A stretch of 64,000 bases of DNA from Rhodoplanes sp. Z2-YC6860 (GCF_001579845.1 NZ_CP007440.1:7834029-7898028); one strand, 5' to 3'; positions 17,904-26,984 are shown, counted from the stretch's first letter. A program made the numbers and translations. The notes: generated by a model from the sequence alone, not told the origin.

Positions 17904-18872
17904 TCACTCGATGCTTGCACCGGCCTCGTGAACGACACGGCCCCATTTCTCGACCTCCTGCCGGAGAAAGCCATCCATCCATTCCGCGGTGGCGTGCTCG
18001 GGCGGCGGAGGCACCGCGCCGACCTGCTCGATCTTTTTCCGCACATCCGGGTCCATCAATGCCGCGTTGAGCGCCGCGTTGGCGCGCGCGATGACCGGTT
18101 GCGGCGTTTTGGGCGGAGCAACGATCGCGGTCCAACCCGCGACCTTGAAATTCGGCAGCCCCGCTTCATCGGAGCTCGGAACATCGGGCACAGCAGCCAG
18201 GCGCGTCGGTTGGGCCACGACGAGTCCGCGGATGGTGCCGGCGGCCATATGGGGGACGACATTGGGCGCGGCGTCGCAGATGCCGTCGATCTCGCCGCTC
18301 AGGAGATCCTGCATGGCCGGCGCCGTGCCGCGATAGGCGATGTGAGTGAGCTTCACGCCAGCAAGATTCTCCAGATAGAGGCAAGTCAGATGCGAATTGG
18401 AGCCGAAGCCCGCATTGCCGACCTTGACCTGCTGGGGGTTGGCTCTGGCGTAAGCGATGAAGTCCTGAAGTGTCCTCGCGGGAAAGCGATTGTTCACGAC
18501 GAGAAAATTCGGCGTCTCGGCGATCATGCCGACCGACACGAACTCCCGCGGGTCATATTTGTTCGTCTTGTAGAGCGCGAAGCCCGCGGCAAGGTTGCCA
18601 AGGTTGCCGACGAGCAGCGTGTGGCCGTCCGGATCGGCCTTCGCGACGCGGGCCGAGCCCGTCGTACCGCCGGCGCCCGTGACATTCTCGATCAAGACCG
18701 GCTGACCGAGCGAATGCGTCATGGCGTCGACGACAAAGCGCGCCAGCACGTCGTTGGGGCCGCCGGCCGCGAATGGCACGACGATCGTCACAGGATGGGT
18801 CGGGTACTCCGAGCCATCGGCCACCGACGCGATCAGCAGCAACGATGCAGCCAATAAAAATTTCCTGAACAT
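17904..18872 (-). CDS. Bug family solute-binding protein
   Basis: A 322-residue Bug/TctC-type periplasmic binding protein. It has a signal peptide (FLLAASLLLIASVADGS) and the family segments YPTHPVTIVVPFAAGGPNDVLARFV, NVTGAGGTTGSARVAKADPDGHTLLVG and AYRGTAPAMQDLLSGEIDGICD. The ligand would be an organic carboxylate. ATG 18872 is chosen over the adjacent GTG 18875 for its better spacing to GGAGG. That ribosome site lies inside a perfect 7-bp hairpin (18877-18893), which may restrain translation. No transporter membrane subunits are nearby. Confidence 0.92.
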   Translation of the reverse strand: MFRKFLLAASLLLIASVADGSEYPTHPVTIVVPFAAGGPNDVLARFVVDAMTHSLGQPVLIENVTGAGGTTGSARVAKADPDGHTLLVGNLGNLAAGFALYKTNKYDPREFVSVGMIAETPNFLVVNNRFPARTLQDFIAYARANPQQVKVGNAGFGSNSHLTCLYLENLAGVKLTHIAYRGTAPAMQDLLSGEIDGICDAAPNVVPHMAAGTIRGLVVAQPTRLAAVPDVPSSDEAGLPNFKVAGWTAIVAPPKTPQPVIARANAALNAALMDPDVRKKIEQVGAVPPPPEHATAEWMDGFLRQEVEKWGRVVHEAGASIE

Positions 18873-18876
18873 CACG

Positions 18877-18893
18877 GTCCTCCTGCGGAGGAC
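18877..18893 (-). promoter_or_regulatory. Ribosome-site-occluding hairpin
   Basis: On the minus strand GTCCTCC, loop GCA, GGAGGAC forms a perfect 7-bp stem whose 3' arm is the Shine-Dalgarno sequence of the Bug gene starting at 18872. Closed, it would hide the ribosome site. Whether an RNA thermometer, a ligand or a protein opens it is unknown. Confidence 0.5.
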
Positions 18894-18962
18894 TTAGACG
18901 AATGAGTTATTAGCCGCCTCCTTCGACCGAAGGACGCGTTGCCAACTTCGACGAAAAGAAAT

Positions 18963-19637
18963 TCAGCGTCTGGTCAAAGTCTCGGGCTTCGCACCCCAGC
19001 CCGCCATGCACAGCCGCAGCGCGCGCTCCAGCCGCGCCATGCCATCGGCAAGATTGAGCGTCTTGCCCAGGAGCCAGCGGCGCAGCTCGACCTGGAACAC
19101 GCAGAACGCCACCCAGCCGGCGAGGTCCGGTTCATCGGTGACGCGGAGCGCACCGCGCTCGACCGCAATCTCCACGATCCGGCCGACAGCGCGGATGTTG
19201 CGCTCGCGCGTTTCCTGGAAGCGGCTGGCCTGACGCCCGGCGTCATAGAACGTCATCTCGCGCAGCAGGAGCCGCGACAGCTCGGGCTGCTTGGCGAAGA
19301 ACCGGTAGTGGTGACGGAAGAAGCTGAGCAGATTGTCGAGGCAGGATGCATCCTCGCGCAGTGCCAGCTCGGCCTTGCGCGACACCTCGTCGAGGTCGTC
19401 GTTGGCGATCAGGAACAACAGATCTCGCTTGTTCTCCGCGTAAGTAAACACCGTGCCAATGCCGACGCCGGCGCGCAGCGCGATCTCGCGCGTGGTGGCG
19501 TCGTCGTAGCCCTTCTCGATGAACAGCTCGCGGGCGGCCTCCCGGATCCGCCGGAGCTTGTCGATCTTGTTCTGCTCGCGAAGGCCCGAGAAAGGGACGG
19601 ATTGAGGCGGACGCGGACTTCGCTGCACGGACGGCAT
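18963..19637 (-). CDS. TetR family transcriptional regulator
   Basis: A 224-residue TetR-type repressor. Residues about 24-75 form the helix-turn-helix domain (KLRRIREAARELFIEKGYDDATTREIALRAGVGIGTVFTYAENKRDLLF). The rest is an all-helical ligand domain with FFAKQPELSRLLLREM and an AefR-like C-terminal pattern. It is transcribed divergently from a CocE-type hydrolase, and the 69-bp gap holds two near-identical palindromes (19658-19685), the likely operator for both genes. The inducer may be a substrate or product of the hydrolase. The N-terminal 22 residues are a variable tail. Confidence 0.93.
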   Translation of the reverse strand: MPSVQRSPRPPQSVPFSGLREQNKIDKLRRIREAARELFIEKGYDDATTREIALRAGVGIGTVFTYAENKRDLLFLIANDDLDEVSRKAELALREDASCLDNLLSFFRHHYRFFAKQPELSRLLLREMTFYDAGRQASRFQETRERNIRAVGRIVEIAVERGALRVTDEPDLAGWVAFCVFQVELRRWLLGKTLNLADGMARLERALRLCMAGWGAKPETLTRR

Positions 19638-19657
19638 GCGGCCGGTTGACTCCTAAA

Positions 19658-19685
19658 TGAGCACGCTCAATTATGAGCATGCTCA
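19658..19685. promoter_or_regulatory. Double palindromic operator for the TetR regulator
   Basis: Two 12-bp sites, TGAGCACGCTCA (19658-19669) and TGAGCATGCTCA (19674-19685), lie 16 bp apart centre to centre in the TetR/CocE divergent gap. The second is a perfect palindrome and extends to 14 bp; the first differs only at the centre. Two such sites suggest two TetR dimers binding side by side and controlling both promoters. Confidence 0.8.
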
Positions 19686-19706
19686 TTTTTAACAGAGTGC
19701 CCCGCC

Positions 19707-21509
19707 ATGCCGCAAGCCGCCTTCACGCCTCCGTTGTTGCAATCCGCAGAAAATCCCGGACCGGCCTATGACCGCGAACCCACCTTTCCGGCGATGGCCC
19801 GCGACGGCGACGTGATGGTGCCGATGCGCGACGGCGTGAAGATCTGCATCGACGTCTACCGGCCCGAGGCGCCCGGCAAGTTTCCCGCGCTGCTCGCCTT
19901 TGCGATCTACAACAAGGACTTTCAGGGGCCCGACATGGCGGCGGCGCTGCCGCCGCAACCGGCCTGGTCGCCGCTCTGGACCGGGCCGCTGGAGGCCGGC
20001 GACACCAAGTTCTTCGTGTCGCGCGGCTACGTGCATGTGATCGGCTCACCCCGCGGCATCGGCAAATCCGAAGGCGGCGGCTCGCGCGAGTGGGATTGCT
20101 ATGACCTGATCGAATGGATCGCCCAGCAGCCCTGGTGCGATGGCAATGTCGGCATGGTCGGCATCTCAGGCTTCGGCGCCGAGCAGTTGCAGGTCGCAAA
20201 GCTTCAGCCGCCGCATCTGAAGGCGATCTTTCCGTTCGATTCGCGCGGCGCCTATGGCGAGTTCGGCGGCTTCCGCGACGAATATCCGGGCGGCGTGATC
20301 CATCTGTTCCGCTATCTGGTCGGGCACTTCTCGGCCATGCATCAGAACCGCGGCGCGCCCGGCGCGCTGCCGCCAGAACGCGAGACGCTGTGGCGGGAGG
20401 CGATGAACAATCCCGACTACAAGATGTATCCGCACATCGCCAATCTGCTGGCCCAGAAGGGCCAGCACATGCCGCCCTACTTCCAGCTGCTGATCGATCC
20501 GTTCGACAAGGAAACCGCCGTCGAGAAAAGCGAAGCCGAGTTCGACCGCATCAACGTGCCGACCTACACGGGTTCGGGCTGGTACGGCTACACGTACAAG
20601 ACCCACCTGAACGGCTGCCAGCATTGGTATCGCAACATCAAGTCGCCGAAGAAGCTGTTGCTCGCAGGCCCCGCGCATGTGGAGCGGCCGTATCACACGT
20701 TCCACAGCGAGGTGCTGCGCTGGCACGACCAGTGGCTGAAAGGCATCGACACCGGCATCACCAAAGAGCCGCCGGTCAAATACTGGGTGATGGGCGAAAA
20801 CGTTTGGCGCACCGCGGCCGACTGGCCTGTGCCCGAGACGCAATGGACCAAGCTCTATCTGTCGAGCTGGGAGCGGCTCACGCCCGACCTGCCGGCGCCG
20901 TCGAGCGCCGCGGAGACGCTGCCATCCGATGCCTTCGTGCAGATGCCGCCGACGCAAACCAGCACGATCCAGCGGCTGCGCTACATGACCGATCCGTTGC
21001 CGCATGATGTGCTGGTCGCGGGGCCGATCGCGCTGACGCTTTATGCATCGATCGATCAGGACGACACCAACTGGATCGTGGTGCTGAAGGACGTCGGCCC
21101 CGACGTCTCGGTGATGAGCGTCAGAGAAGGCGAACGCCAGGTGCCGAGCGATCTCCGCGAGCGCGAGGTCACCCGCGGCTGGCTCAAGGCGTCAAACCGA
21201 GCGATCGACGAGAAGCGCTCCAAGCCGTGGTGGCCGTGGCATCCACTGACCCGCGAAGCGGCAAAGCCGGTGACGCCGGGCACGATCGAGGAGTATCGGA
21301 TCGAAGTGATGGCGACCGCGAACCTGTTCCGCAAAGGCCACCGCATCTGCCTCGACGTCACCAGCTTGGACCTGCCAACCGGCGTCGCCGGCGCGACCAA
21401 TGCGGAGTACGTGCCGTATCACATCTGTTCGAGCAAAACGGTGCTGCACAAGGTCTACCACGACCGCAGCCGGCCTTCGCACCTGCTGCTGCCGATCGTG
21501 CCGCAGTGA
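19707..21509 (+). CDS. CocE/NonD family hydrolase (peptidase S15-like)
   Basis: A 600-residue protein of the cocaine-esterase/X-Pro dipeptidyl-peptidase group. An alpha/beta-hydrolase domain starts at VMVPMRDGVKICIDVYRP (37-52). The nucleophile Ser154 sits in VGISGFG, a variant of the family's GISYGG, and a probable catalytic His lies in GPAHVERPYHTFHSEVLRWHDQWLKG. From about residue 400 a jelly-roll domain follows, including EYRIEVMATANLFRKGHRICLDVTS near the end, as in CocE. No signal peptide is seen. It probably hydrolyses esters or amides; substrate unknown. Regulated by the divergent TetR gene. Confidence 0.91.
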   Translation: MPQAAFTPPLLQSAENPGPAYDREPTFPAMARDGDVMVPMRDGVKICIDVYRPEAPGKFPALLAFAIYNKDFQGPDMAAALPPQPAWSPLWTGPLEAGDTKFFVSRGYVHVIGSPRGIGKSEGGGSREWDCYDLIEWIAQQPWCDGNVGMVGISGFGAEQLQVAKLQPPHLKAIFPFDSRGAYGEFGGFRDEYPGGVIHLFRYLVGHFSAMHQNRGAPGALPPERETLWREAMNNPDYKMYPHIANLLAQKGQHMPPYFQLLIDPFDKETAVEKSEAEFDRINVPTYTGSGWYGYTYKTHLNGCQHWYRNIKSPKKLLLAGPAHVERPYHTFHSEVLRWHDQWLKGIDTGITKEPPVKYWVMGENVWRTAADWPVPETQWTKLYLSSWERLTPDLPAPSSAAETLPSDAFVQMPPTQTSTIQRLRYMTDPLPHDVLVAGPIALTLYASIDQDDTNWIVVLKDVGPDVSVMSVREGERQVPSDLREREVTRGWLKASNRAIDEKRSKPWWPWHPLTREAAKPVTPGTIEEYRIEVMATANLFRKGHRICLDVTSLDLPTGVAGATNAEYVPYHICSSKTVLHKVYHDRSRPSHLLLPIVPQ

Positions 21510-21583
21510 CAGGTGTACGAACTTCGGGTTCGGAATACCGAACGCTTCCCAGTGAATTAAGGTATGCCCGTGCAACAAGCACA

Positions 21584-21713
21584 CTGTCACCCGCGGGCTT
21601 GACCCGCGGGTCCATGACCCAGGCTCGGTAACGGAAGTCTTACGTAAGGCTGCCCGAACTGGACGCGCTCGTGGATCACCGGGTCTCGCGCTTCGCGCGG
21701 CCCGGTGATGACA
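21584..21713. repeat. Composite dispersed palindrome, type B (copy 1)
   Basis: A 130-bp intergenic element. Its left end is a hairpin CCCGCGGGCTTGACCCGCGGGTCCATGA and its right end GTGGATCACCGGGTCTCGCG...GCCCGGTGATGAC. A central GTCTTACGTAAGGCTGCC recalls the CTTACGACTGCC core of the copies at 47553, 50206 and 63864. No coding sense. Confidence 0.8.
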
Positions 21714-21761
21714 CCGCCTTGTGGCCCCCGATGCAAGTCAGCTGGCAACGGGCCCGAAAAC

Positions 21762-22901
21762 CTAAAGCCCCGACTTCGACGCAAGCTCCGCGCCTTGCAC
21801 CAGCGCCTTGAGCTTCGCCCAGGCGATCTGCGGATGGGTGCGGCCGCCGAAACCACAATCGGCGCCGGCGATCACGTTCTCGACGCCGACACGCTTGGCG
21901 AAGCGGCGGATGCGTTGCGCGACGAGCTCCGGATGCTCGATGCCATCGGTGGCATGCGAGATCAGACCGGGGATGAGAATCTTGCCGTCCGGCAGTTTCA
22001 CGTGGTCCCACACCGCATACTCGTGCTCGTGCCGCGCATTGGCGGCCTCGATCAGGTAGCCCTGCGCCCGCACCCGCAGCATGAGGTCGACCAATTTATC
22101 GAGCTCGATGTCGAAGGCATGCGGGCCGTGCCAGCTGCCCCAGCAGAGGTGATAGCGGATGCGATCCTCGGGCAGACCGCGCAGCGCGTGGTTCAAAGCC
22201 TCGATCCGCACCTCGCAATATTTGCGGAATTGATCGAGGCCCATCTGCATGCCGACGCGGTCCCACAGCGCCGGCAGCCAGGCGTCGTCGACCTGCAGGA
22301 TGAAACCAGCTTCGATGATGGTCTGGTATTCGGTGCGCATCGCCTCGGCGATCGCGAAGATGAACTCTTCCTGGGTCTTGTAATATTCGTTGCGGCGATA
22401 GGGCTCGAGGCTTGCCGGCGCGGTGCTGGTGATGAAGGCCTCGGTGTCCGGGCCAACCGCTCCGCGAAACAGCTCGATCTCGCGCTTCAGCGCCGCCGCG
22501 CCGCGATAGGTCACCGGCGCAACTGCAACCCAGTGCGGCCGCGCCTGCTTGATCTGGCCGGCCGGCTCGTAGAACAAGGTGCCGCGCTGCGTGGCGTAAC
22601 GATAGAAATCGGCGAATTCCTCACGGTCCTTGCCCTGCAGGATGACCGGCGTGCCACCCTCGGGTGGCCGCGCCTCGAAGCCGCCGAACCGGCTGTCGAC
22701 GTAAGACAGCCAGTCGCCACCCTTGGCGTATTCGCCCTCGTTGATGACGTCGATGCCGGTCTCGCGCTGCTGCGCCACCACGCCGGCCACCATCGCGCGC
22801 AACGCCGCGTCATCCTCGTTGCCGGCACGGTCGGTGCCGTCGGGCCGCGGCAGGCTGCCGACATGGGTGGTGAGAATCGTCTTGCTGCTGCTTCGTTTCA
22901 T
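21762..22901 (-). CDS. MetE-like (cobalamin-independent methionine synthase C-terminal domain) protein, paralog 1
   Basis: A 379-residue protein with only the C-terminal catalytic barrel of MetE. It starts with TTHVGSLPRPDG, the family's first motif. The likely zinc ligands are His251 and Cys253 (YHLCWGSWHGPHA), Glu285 (LIEAANARHEHE) and Cys349 (GADCGFGGRTHP), all present. The N-terminal MetE domain is missing, so it is not a normal methionine synthase. Relatives include methyltransferases with other acceptors and epoxyalkane:CoM transferase, so thiol alkyl transfer is likely. A Bug gene lies just upstream in the same direction. Thiol and substrate unknown. Confidence 0.87.
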   Translation of the reverse strand: MKRSSSKTILTTHVGSLPRPDGTDRAGNEDDAALRAMVAGVVAQQRETGIDVINEGEYAKGGDWLSYVDSRFGGFEARPPEGGTPVILQGKDREEFADFYRYATQRGTLFYEPAGQIKQARPHWVAVAPVTYRGAAALKREIELFRGAVGPDTEAFITSTAPASLEPYRRNEYYKTQEEFIFAIAEAMRTEYQTIIEAGFILQVDDAWLPALWDRVGMQMGLDQFRKYCEVRIEALNHALRGLPEDRIRYHLCWGSWHGPHAFDIELDKLVDLMLRVRAQGYLIEAANARHEHEYAVWDHVKLPDGKILIPGLISHATDGIEHPELVAQRIRRFAKRVGVENVIAGADCGFGGRTHPQIAWAKLKALVQGAELASKSGL

Positions 22902-22934
22902 GAGGGAATTCCGGCGATCGGTGTTCGGAGGTTT

Positions 22935-23921
22935 TTATTGCGGCTTGAGATTGAGCACCTTCGCCAGCTCCTGCATTGTCGCCCACTCCTTCTCCATCGC
23001 CGCACCCATCTCCTCGGATGTGCTGGTCAGGATCGGCGTGCCGTTCTCATCCAGCCGCCGCTTCAGCTCCGGATCCTGCGACGCCTTGATGAACAGCTCG
23101 CGGACCTTGGCGACGACTTCGGGCGGCGTGTTCGCCGGGGCGGCCAGCGCGAACCAGCTCGCGACCTTCTCGTTGCCGAAGCCGAGCTCGGTCAGCGTGG
23201 GCGTGTCAGGCAGTGGCGCCCAACGCGCATCGGCGTCGAGCGCGAGCGCGCGGAGCTTCTTCTCGGCGAGATAGGAGCGTGAGGTCGACAGCGTCGGCCA
23301 GCTGAAGTCGACTCGGCCTGTAATGAGATCGGCCATCATCGGCGAACCGCCGCGATAATGCACGGTCTCGAACGGCACCTTGTCGGCGAGCAGAATCTTG
23401 GCGCCGAGCAGATGCGACGGCGAGCCGAGACCGGGCGTGCCAAAGGTGAGCCCGCCCGGTTTCTTGCGGCCGAGTTCGTGCAGTTCCTTCATGGTCTTGG
23501 CCGGGCTGTTCTCGGGGACCGTGAGCACCACGACGCTGTTGAACAGGAAGGTCACCGGCGCAAAGCCCTTCACCGGCTCGTAGGGCGCATTGCCGGACGC
23601 CGGGATGGTGGCGTGCTGCGAGCCGGAGAACACCAGGAGCGTATAGCCGTCGGGCGTTGCGTTCTGCACTGCGGCCGCCGCGACACCGCCGCCGGCGCCA
23701 GTGCGGTTCTCGACCGTGATGCGCTGCCCGCCGATTTTGGACGCGGCCTCGGCATAGAGCCGCGCCGTGATGTCGGTGATGCCGCCGGCTGCCAGCCCGA
23801 CCAGCAGCGTGATCGGCTTGCTCGGATAGTCCTGTGCTTGAGCCTGCACCTTGGCCGATGCGACCAGCACCGACAACGCGAGGCCTGCCAAAACGAAACG
23901 GCGCGCGAATTGGCGTGTCAC
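22935..23921 (-). CDS. Bug family solute-binding protein
   Basis: A 328-residue Bug/TctC protein. The signal peptide (FVLAGLALSVLVASAKVQAQ) is followed by YPSKPITLLVGLAAGGITDITARLYAE, the ligand segment; NRTGAGGGVAAAAVQNATPDGYTLLV and HYRGGSPMMADLITGRVDF follow. Translation starts at GTG 23921, with GGGAGG about 7 bases upstream; the nearby ATG is out of frame. It lies 33 bp upstream of the MetE-like gene on the same strand, so the pair may import and process one substrate. The TctA/TctB permease is absent. Confidence 0.92.
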   Translation of the reverse strand: MTRQFARRFVLAGLALSVLVASAKVQAQAQDYPSKPITLLVGLAAGGITDITARLYAEAASKIGGQRITVENRTGAGGGVAAAAVQNATPDGYTLLVFSGSQHATIPASGNAPYEPVKGFAPVTFLFNSVVVLTVPENSPAKTMKELHELGRKKPGGLTFGTPGLGSPSHLLGAKILLADKVPFETVHYRGGSPMMADLITGRVDFSWPTLSTSRSYLAEKKLRALALDADARWAPLPDTPTLTELGFGNEKVASWFALAAPANTPPEVVAKVRELFIKASQDPELKRRLDENGTPILTSTSEEMGAAMEKEWATMQELAKVLNLKPQ

Positions 23922-24019
23922 ATTGATCCTCCCTTTTTATCACCGTGCCCCGGTGACGCGGCAGGATCAAGAACTTCGAGATCGCCCACTCGCCGCGGCG
24001 AGCGCGAAGGTGGGACAAC

Positions 24020-25309
24020 TCACCGCATGGTCTGCGGCAGCCACAACGCGATCTGCGGGAAGATCATCAGCAGCACCGTGGTGATGACGATCGCCAGCAT
24101 CAGCACGCTGGTGCCCTTATAGACCTTCATCAGATCGACGCCTGCGGTGGCGCTGACCACGAAGGCGATCAGGCCCACGGGCGGGAACACCAAGCCCATC
24201 GCCACCATCATCATCGACAGTACGCCGAACCAGATCGGGTCGAAGCCGAGCGACGTGATCAGCGGGAAGGTCAGCTGCAGCGTCAGCAGCAGCAGCGGGA
24301 TCTCGTCCATGAACATGCTGATGACGAAGTAGGCGACCACGATGCCGATGATGATGACCCAGCGGTTGAGGTTCATGCCGCTGACCATCGTCACCACCTC
24401 CTGCGGGATGCGGCTCAAGGTCATGTAGTAGCCGAAGATGGTCGCGCCGATCAGGATCAGGAAGATCATCGCCGAGGTGCGGATGGTCTGCTTCAGCGCG
24501 CCGACGGATTCGGCCCAGGTAAGCCGCCCGAACAGCGCGCCGATCACAGCGGCAAGGAACGCGCCGAGCGCACCGATTTCCGTGGGTGTCGCGATGCCGG
24601 TGTAGAGGAGCAGCAGCACGAGCAGGATCAACAGAAGGCTCGGCCAGACGCGCTTGAGGCTTGCGATGCGCTCCGGCATCGGCGTGCGGAAGGTTGCCGG
24701 CGCGTGATGCGGGCTGATCGCCACCCAGACGTAGATCATCACGGCGAGCAGCACGCCGACCATGATGCCCGGCACAACGCCTGCGACCAGCAGCTTGCCG
24801 ATCGAGGTTTGCGTGGCGATGCCATAGATCACCATGGCGATGCTCGGCGGAATGAGAATGTCGAGCGTCGCGCCGACGCCGATCGAGCCCGCGGCGAGTT
24901 CTTCCGAATAGCCGTGGCGGCGCATTTCCGGCATGGCGATCTTGGCCATCACCGAAGCCGCGGCCGTGCTGGCGCCCGACATGGCGCCGAAGATGCCGCA
25001 GGCGAACACGGTGGCGATCGCAAGCCCGCCCTTGAAATGCGACAGCCAGGAGGCTGCCGCGTTGTAGAGATCGCGCGCGAGCCCGCTCGAGGCCGAGAAA
25101 TAGGCCATCAGAATGAACATCGGGATCGTGGTGAGCTGATAGTCCGCGACCGTGCTGAACGGCACGAGACCGATGATGTTCATCATCTTGGTGACGTCGC
25201 CGGTGATCAGCCAGATGCCGAACATGCCGGAGCCGGCCAGCGCCACGGCAATGGGGACGCCGGCCAATAAGGACAGCACCAGGATCAGCATGGGAAGTGC
25301 AGTGGTCAT
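24020..25309 (-). CDS. dctM: TRAP transporter large permease (DctM)
   Basis: A 429-residue integral membrane protein with about 12 hydrophobic segments, the 12-TM DctM subunit of a TRAP transporter. TRAP systems take up organic anions using the sodium gradient and a periplasmic binding protein. Recognisable are the start LPMLILVLSLLAGVPIAVALAGSG, GIFGAMSGASTAAASVMAKIAMPEMRRHGYSEELAAGSIGVGATLDILIPPSIAMVIYGI, and the C-terminal GLVFPPVGLIAFVV. It is the last gene of a dctP-dctQ-dctM set on the minus strand, 29 bp after dctQ. The substrate is unknown. Confidence 0.95.
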   Translation of the reverse strand: MTTALPMLILVLSLLAGVPIAVALAGSGMFGIWLITGDVTKMMNIIGLVPFSTVADYQLTTIPMFILMAYFSASSGLARDLYNAAASWLSHFKGGLAIATVFACGIFGAMSGASTAAASVMAKIAMPEMRRHGYSEELAAGSIGVGATLDILIPPSIAMVIYGIATQTSIGKLLVAGVVPGIMVGVLLAVMIYVWVAISPHHAPATFRTPMPERIASLKRVWPSLLLILLVLLLLYTGIATPTEIGALGAFLAAVIGALFGRLTWAESVGALKQTIRTSAMIFLILIGATIFGYYMTLSRIPQEVVTMVSGMNLNRWVIIIGIVVAYFVISMFMDEIPLLLLTLQLTFPLITSLGFDPIWFGVLSMMMVAMGLVFPPVGLIAFVVSATAGVDLMKVYKGTSVLMLAIVITTVLLMIFPQIALWLPQTMR

Positions 25310-25338
25310 GTCGGATATGTCCGCAAGCCGCGCCCCGA

Positions 25339-25857
25339 TCAGGTGGCGGACGGCGCCTCTTGTGACAGCAGCATGGATTGCCCGCTCCGCACCCGCGTGA
25401 TGTCGATGAGCATGATCACTGTGAGCGCCAGGAAGCCGATCAGCACGAAGCTATAGGCCGGGCCCACCCGTATGGGCAGCGTGCTGAGTTCGGTTTCATC
25501 GCTCAAACCGCGCAGCGCCTGCTGGCCGGTGGCGAACACCATGAACACGCAGAACGCCAGGCTCACCACGTGGGCGAAGTAGTCGGCCGCAAGCTTGGCG
25601 TTGCCGGACAGCCGGTCGACCAGGAAGGTCACGCGGATGAACAGCCCGCCGCGATACGCATAGGACAGGCCGAGAAAGATCGACGCCACCATCAGATATT
25701 TCTCGGTGATCTCAAGCGCGCCGAGAATGGGAGCATTGAACAGGTAGCGGCTGAATGCGTCCGCCGAGGTCAGACACATCATCGCGAAGTTCGCGAGCAC
25801 ACCGAGATAGAGCAGCGCCAGCTCGCAACGCTGCAGCACCTTGCCGAGGAATTCCAT
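25339..25857 (-). CDS. dctQ: TRAP transporter small permease (DctQ)
   Basis: A 172-residue membrane protein with four predicted helices, the DctQ subunit that pairs with DctM. The pattern ALLYLGVLANFAMMCLTSADAFSRYLFNAPILGALEITEKYLMVASIFLGLSYAYRGGLFIRVTFLVDRL is characteristic of the family. ATG 25857 is selected; a longer frame back to 26028 overlaps the end of dctP and its extra residues are hydrophilic and unrelated to DctQ. It lies between dctP (83 bp upstream) and dctM (29 bp downstream). Confidence 0.93.
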   Translation of the reverse strand: MEFLGKVLQRCELALLYLGVLANFAMMCLTSADAFSRYLFNAPILGALEITEKYLMVASIFLGLSYAYRGGLFIRVTFLVDRLSGNAKLAADYFAHVVSLAFCVFMVFATGQQALRGLSDETELSTLPIRVGPAYSFVLIGFLALTVIMLIDITRVRSGQSMLLSQEAPSAT

Positions 25858-25940
25858 GTTGTCGTTCAACTCCGGCGCCGCCCCCCAGCGCGAGCCGGCT
25901 CCGCGGTTCCAATCGAACGCGGAGCCGGTTGCAACCGTCG

Positions 25941-26984
25941 TCAGTTCTTGGCGTTGGCCAGTTCCAGCGCGGTGTTGAGGATGTCGCGCGCGTCCTTGTG
26001 GCCCTTGCCTTCCATCTTCTTGACCCACTCTTCCCAGATCGGCTCGCCGGCGACCTTCTTCCAGCGCGCCAACTCATCGGTCGGCACGTCGTAGCGGTTG
26101 AGCGTGATGCCCGCGGCCTTCACGCGCTCTTCGACACCACCTTCGGCGCTGTCGAAGAAGTTCTTGCCCCAGAACTTCGAACCCGGCAGGGCGCTGACGC
26201 TCATAAGCGCATCGCGCGCCTCTTTCGGCAGGCTCTGGATTTTCTGGCGGTTGGCGCAGAGCGAGAAGTACGACGAATAGAACGGCGCCATGGTGATGTT
26301 CCGCGCCACCTCATAGAGCCGGAAACCGTGGATCGCCTCCCACGGCACCGCTGCGCCGTCGAACACGCCCTTGTCGAGCGCCTGATACATGTCAGGCATC
26401 GGCAGCACGGCCGGCGAGGCGCCAAGCGCCTTGGCCATCTCGATCGGCGGGCCGCCGAGTGTCCTGATCTTGAGACCCTTGAGATCCTCCATGGTCTTTA
26501 CGAGCTTCTTGGAGTTCGCGGTGATCAGGAAGTTCGGCGATGTGGTGTAGAGCACCAGCGGCTGGATCTCGCCGTACTCCTTCTGGATCGATGGGAATTT
26601 CTCGTAGAGCTTCCACAGAATCTCGCCGCCCTGCTCGGCGGTCTTGATCGGCATGAACGGCAGCGACATCACGTCGGACAGCGGCGTCTGCTCGGGCCAG
26701 TAGCCTTGCACGCACCAGCCGATGTCGGCGATGCCGCTCTTGATGCCCTTCCACATGTCGATGCCCTTGATCAGGGTCTGCGACGCGAACACCTCGATCT
26801 TGATCTTGCCTTTGCTCGCCTCCTCGACCTGCTTGACCCACGGATAGAGCGCGTGCGACGGGCCCCAGCCGGTCGGCGAGTTCTGATCGGCCAGCGTGAG
26901 CTTGACCTCTTGCGCCGGAACCGCCGTGGTCAGCGCGAGCGCGGCGGCCATGGCAAGCGCCGCCGGTAAAAGCTTTCGGATCAC
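25941..26984 (-). CDS. dctP: TRAP transporter solute-binding protein (DctP)
   Basis: A 347-residue periplasmic binding protein of the DctP family. It carries a signal peptide (KLLPAALAMAAALALTTAVPAQ), the N-lobe EVKLTLADQNSPTGWGPSHALYPWVKQVEEASKGKIKIEVF, and the conserved GLKIRTLGGPPIEMAKALGASPAVLPMPDMYQALDKGVFDG containing the carboxylate-binding arginine. Translation begins at GTG 26984, with GGGAGG 5-6 bases upstream; an in-frame start at 27050 adds a non-family tail. It is first in the TRAP set. A LysR or two-component regulator is not adjacent. Ligand unknown. Confidence 0.94.
   Translation of the reverse strand: MIRKLLPAALAMAAALALTTAVPAQEVKLTLADQNSPTGWGPSHALYPWVKQVEEASKGKIKIEVFASQTLIKGIDMWKGIKSGIADIGWCVQGYWPEQTPLSDVMSLPFMPIKTAEQGGEILWKLYEKFPSIQKEYGEIQPLVLYTTSPNFLITANSKKLVKTMEDLKGLKIRTLGGPPIEMAKALGASPAVLPMPDMYQALDKGVFDGAAVPWEAIHGFRLYEVARNITMAPFYSSYFSLCANRQKIQSLPKEARDALMSVSALPGSKFWGKNFFDSAEGGVEERVKAAGITLNRYDVPTDELARWKKVAGEPIWEEWVKKMEGKGHKDARDILNTALELANAKN

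Noticed and set aside
21705-23282. A 525-codon open frame antisense to MetE-like paralog 1
   Set aside because: Shadow frame caused by GC-rich third positions; the opposite strand has intact motifs.
25858-26028. Longer N-terminus for DctQ
   Set aside because: It overlaps the end of dctP and encodes hydrophilic residues unlike the family; ATG 25857 fits.
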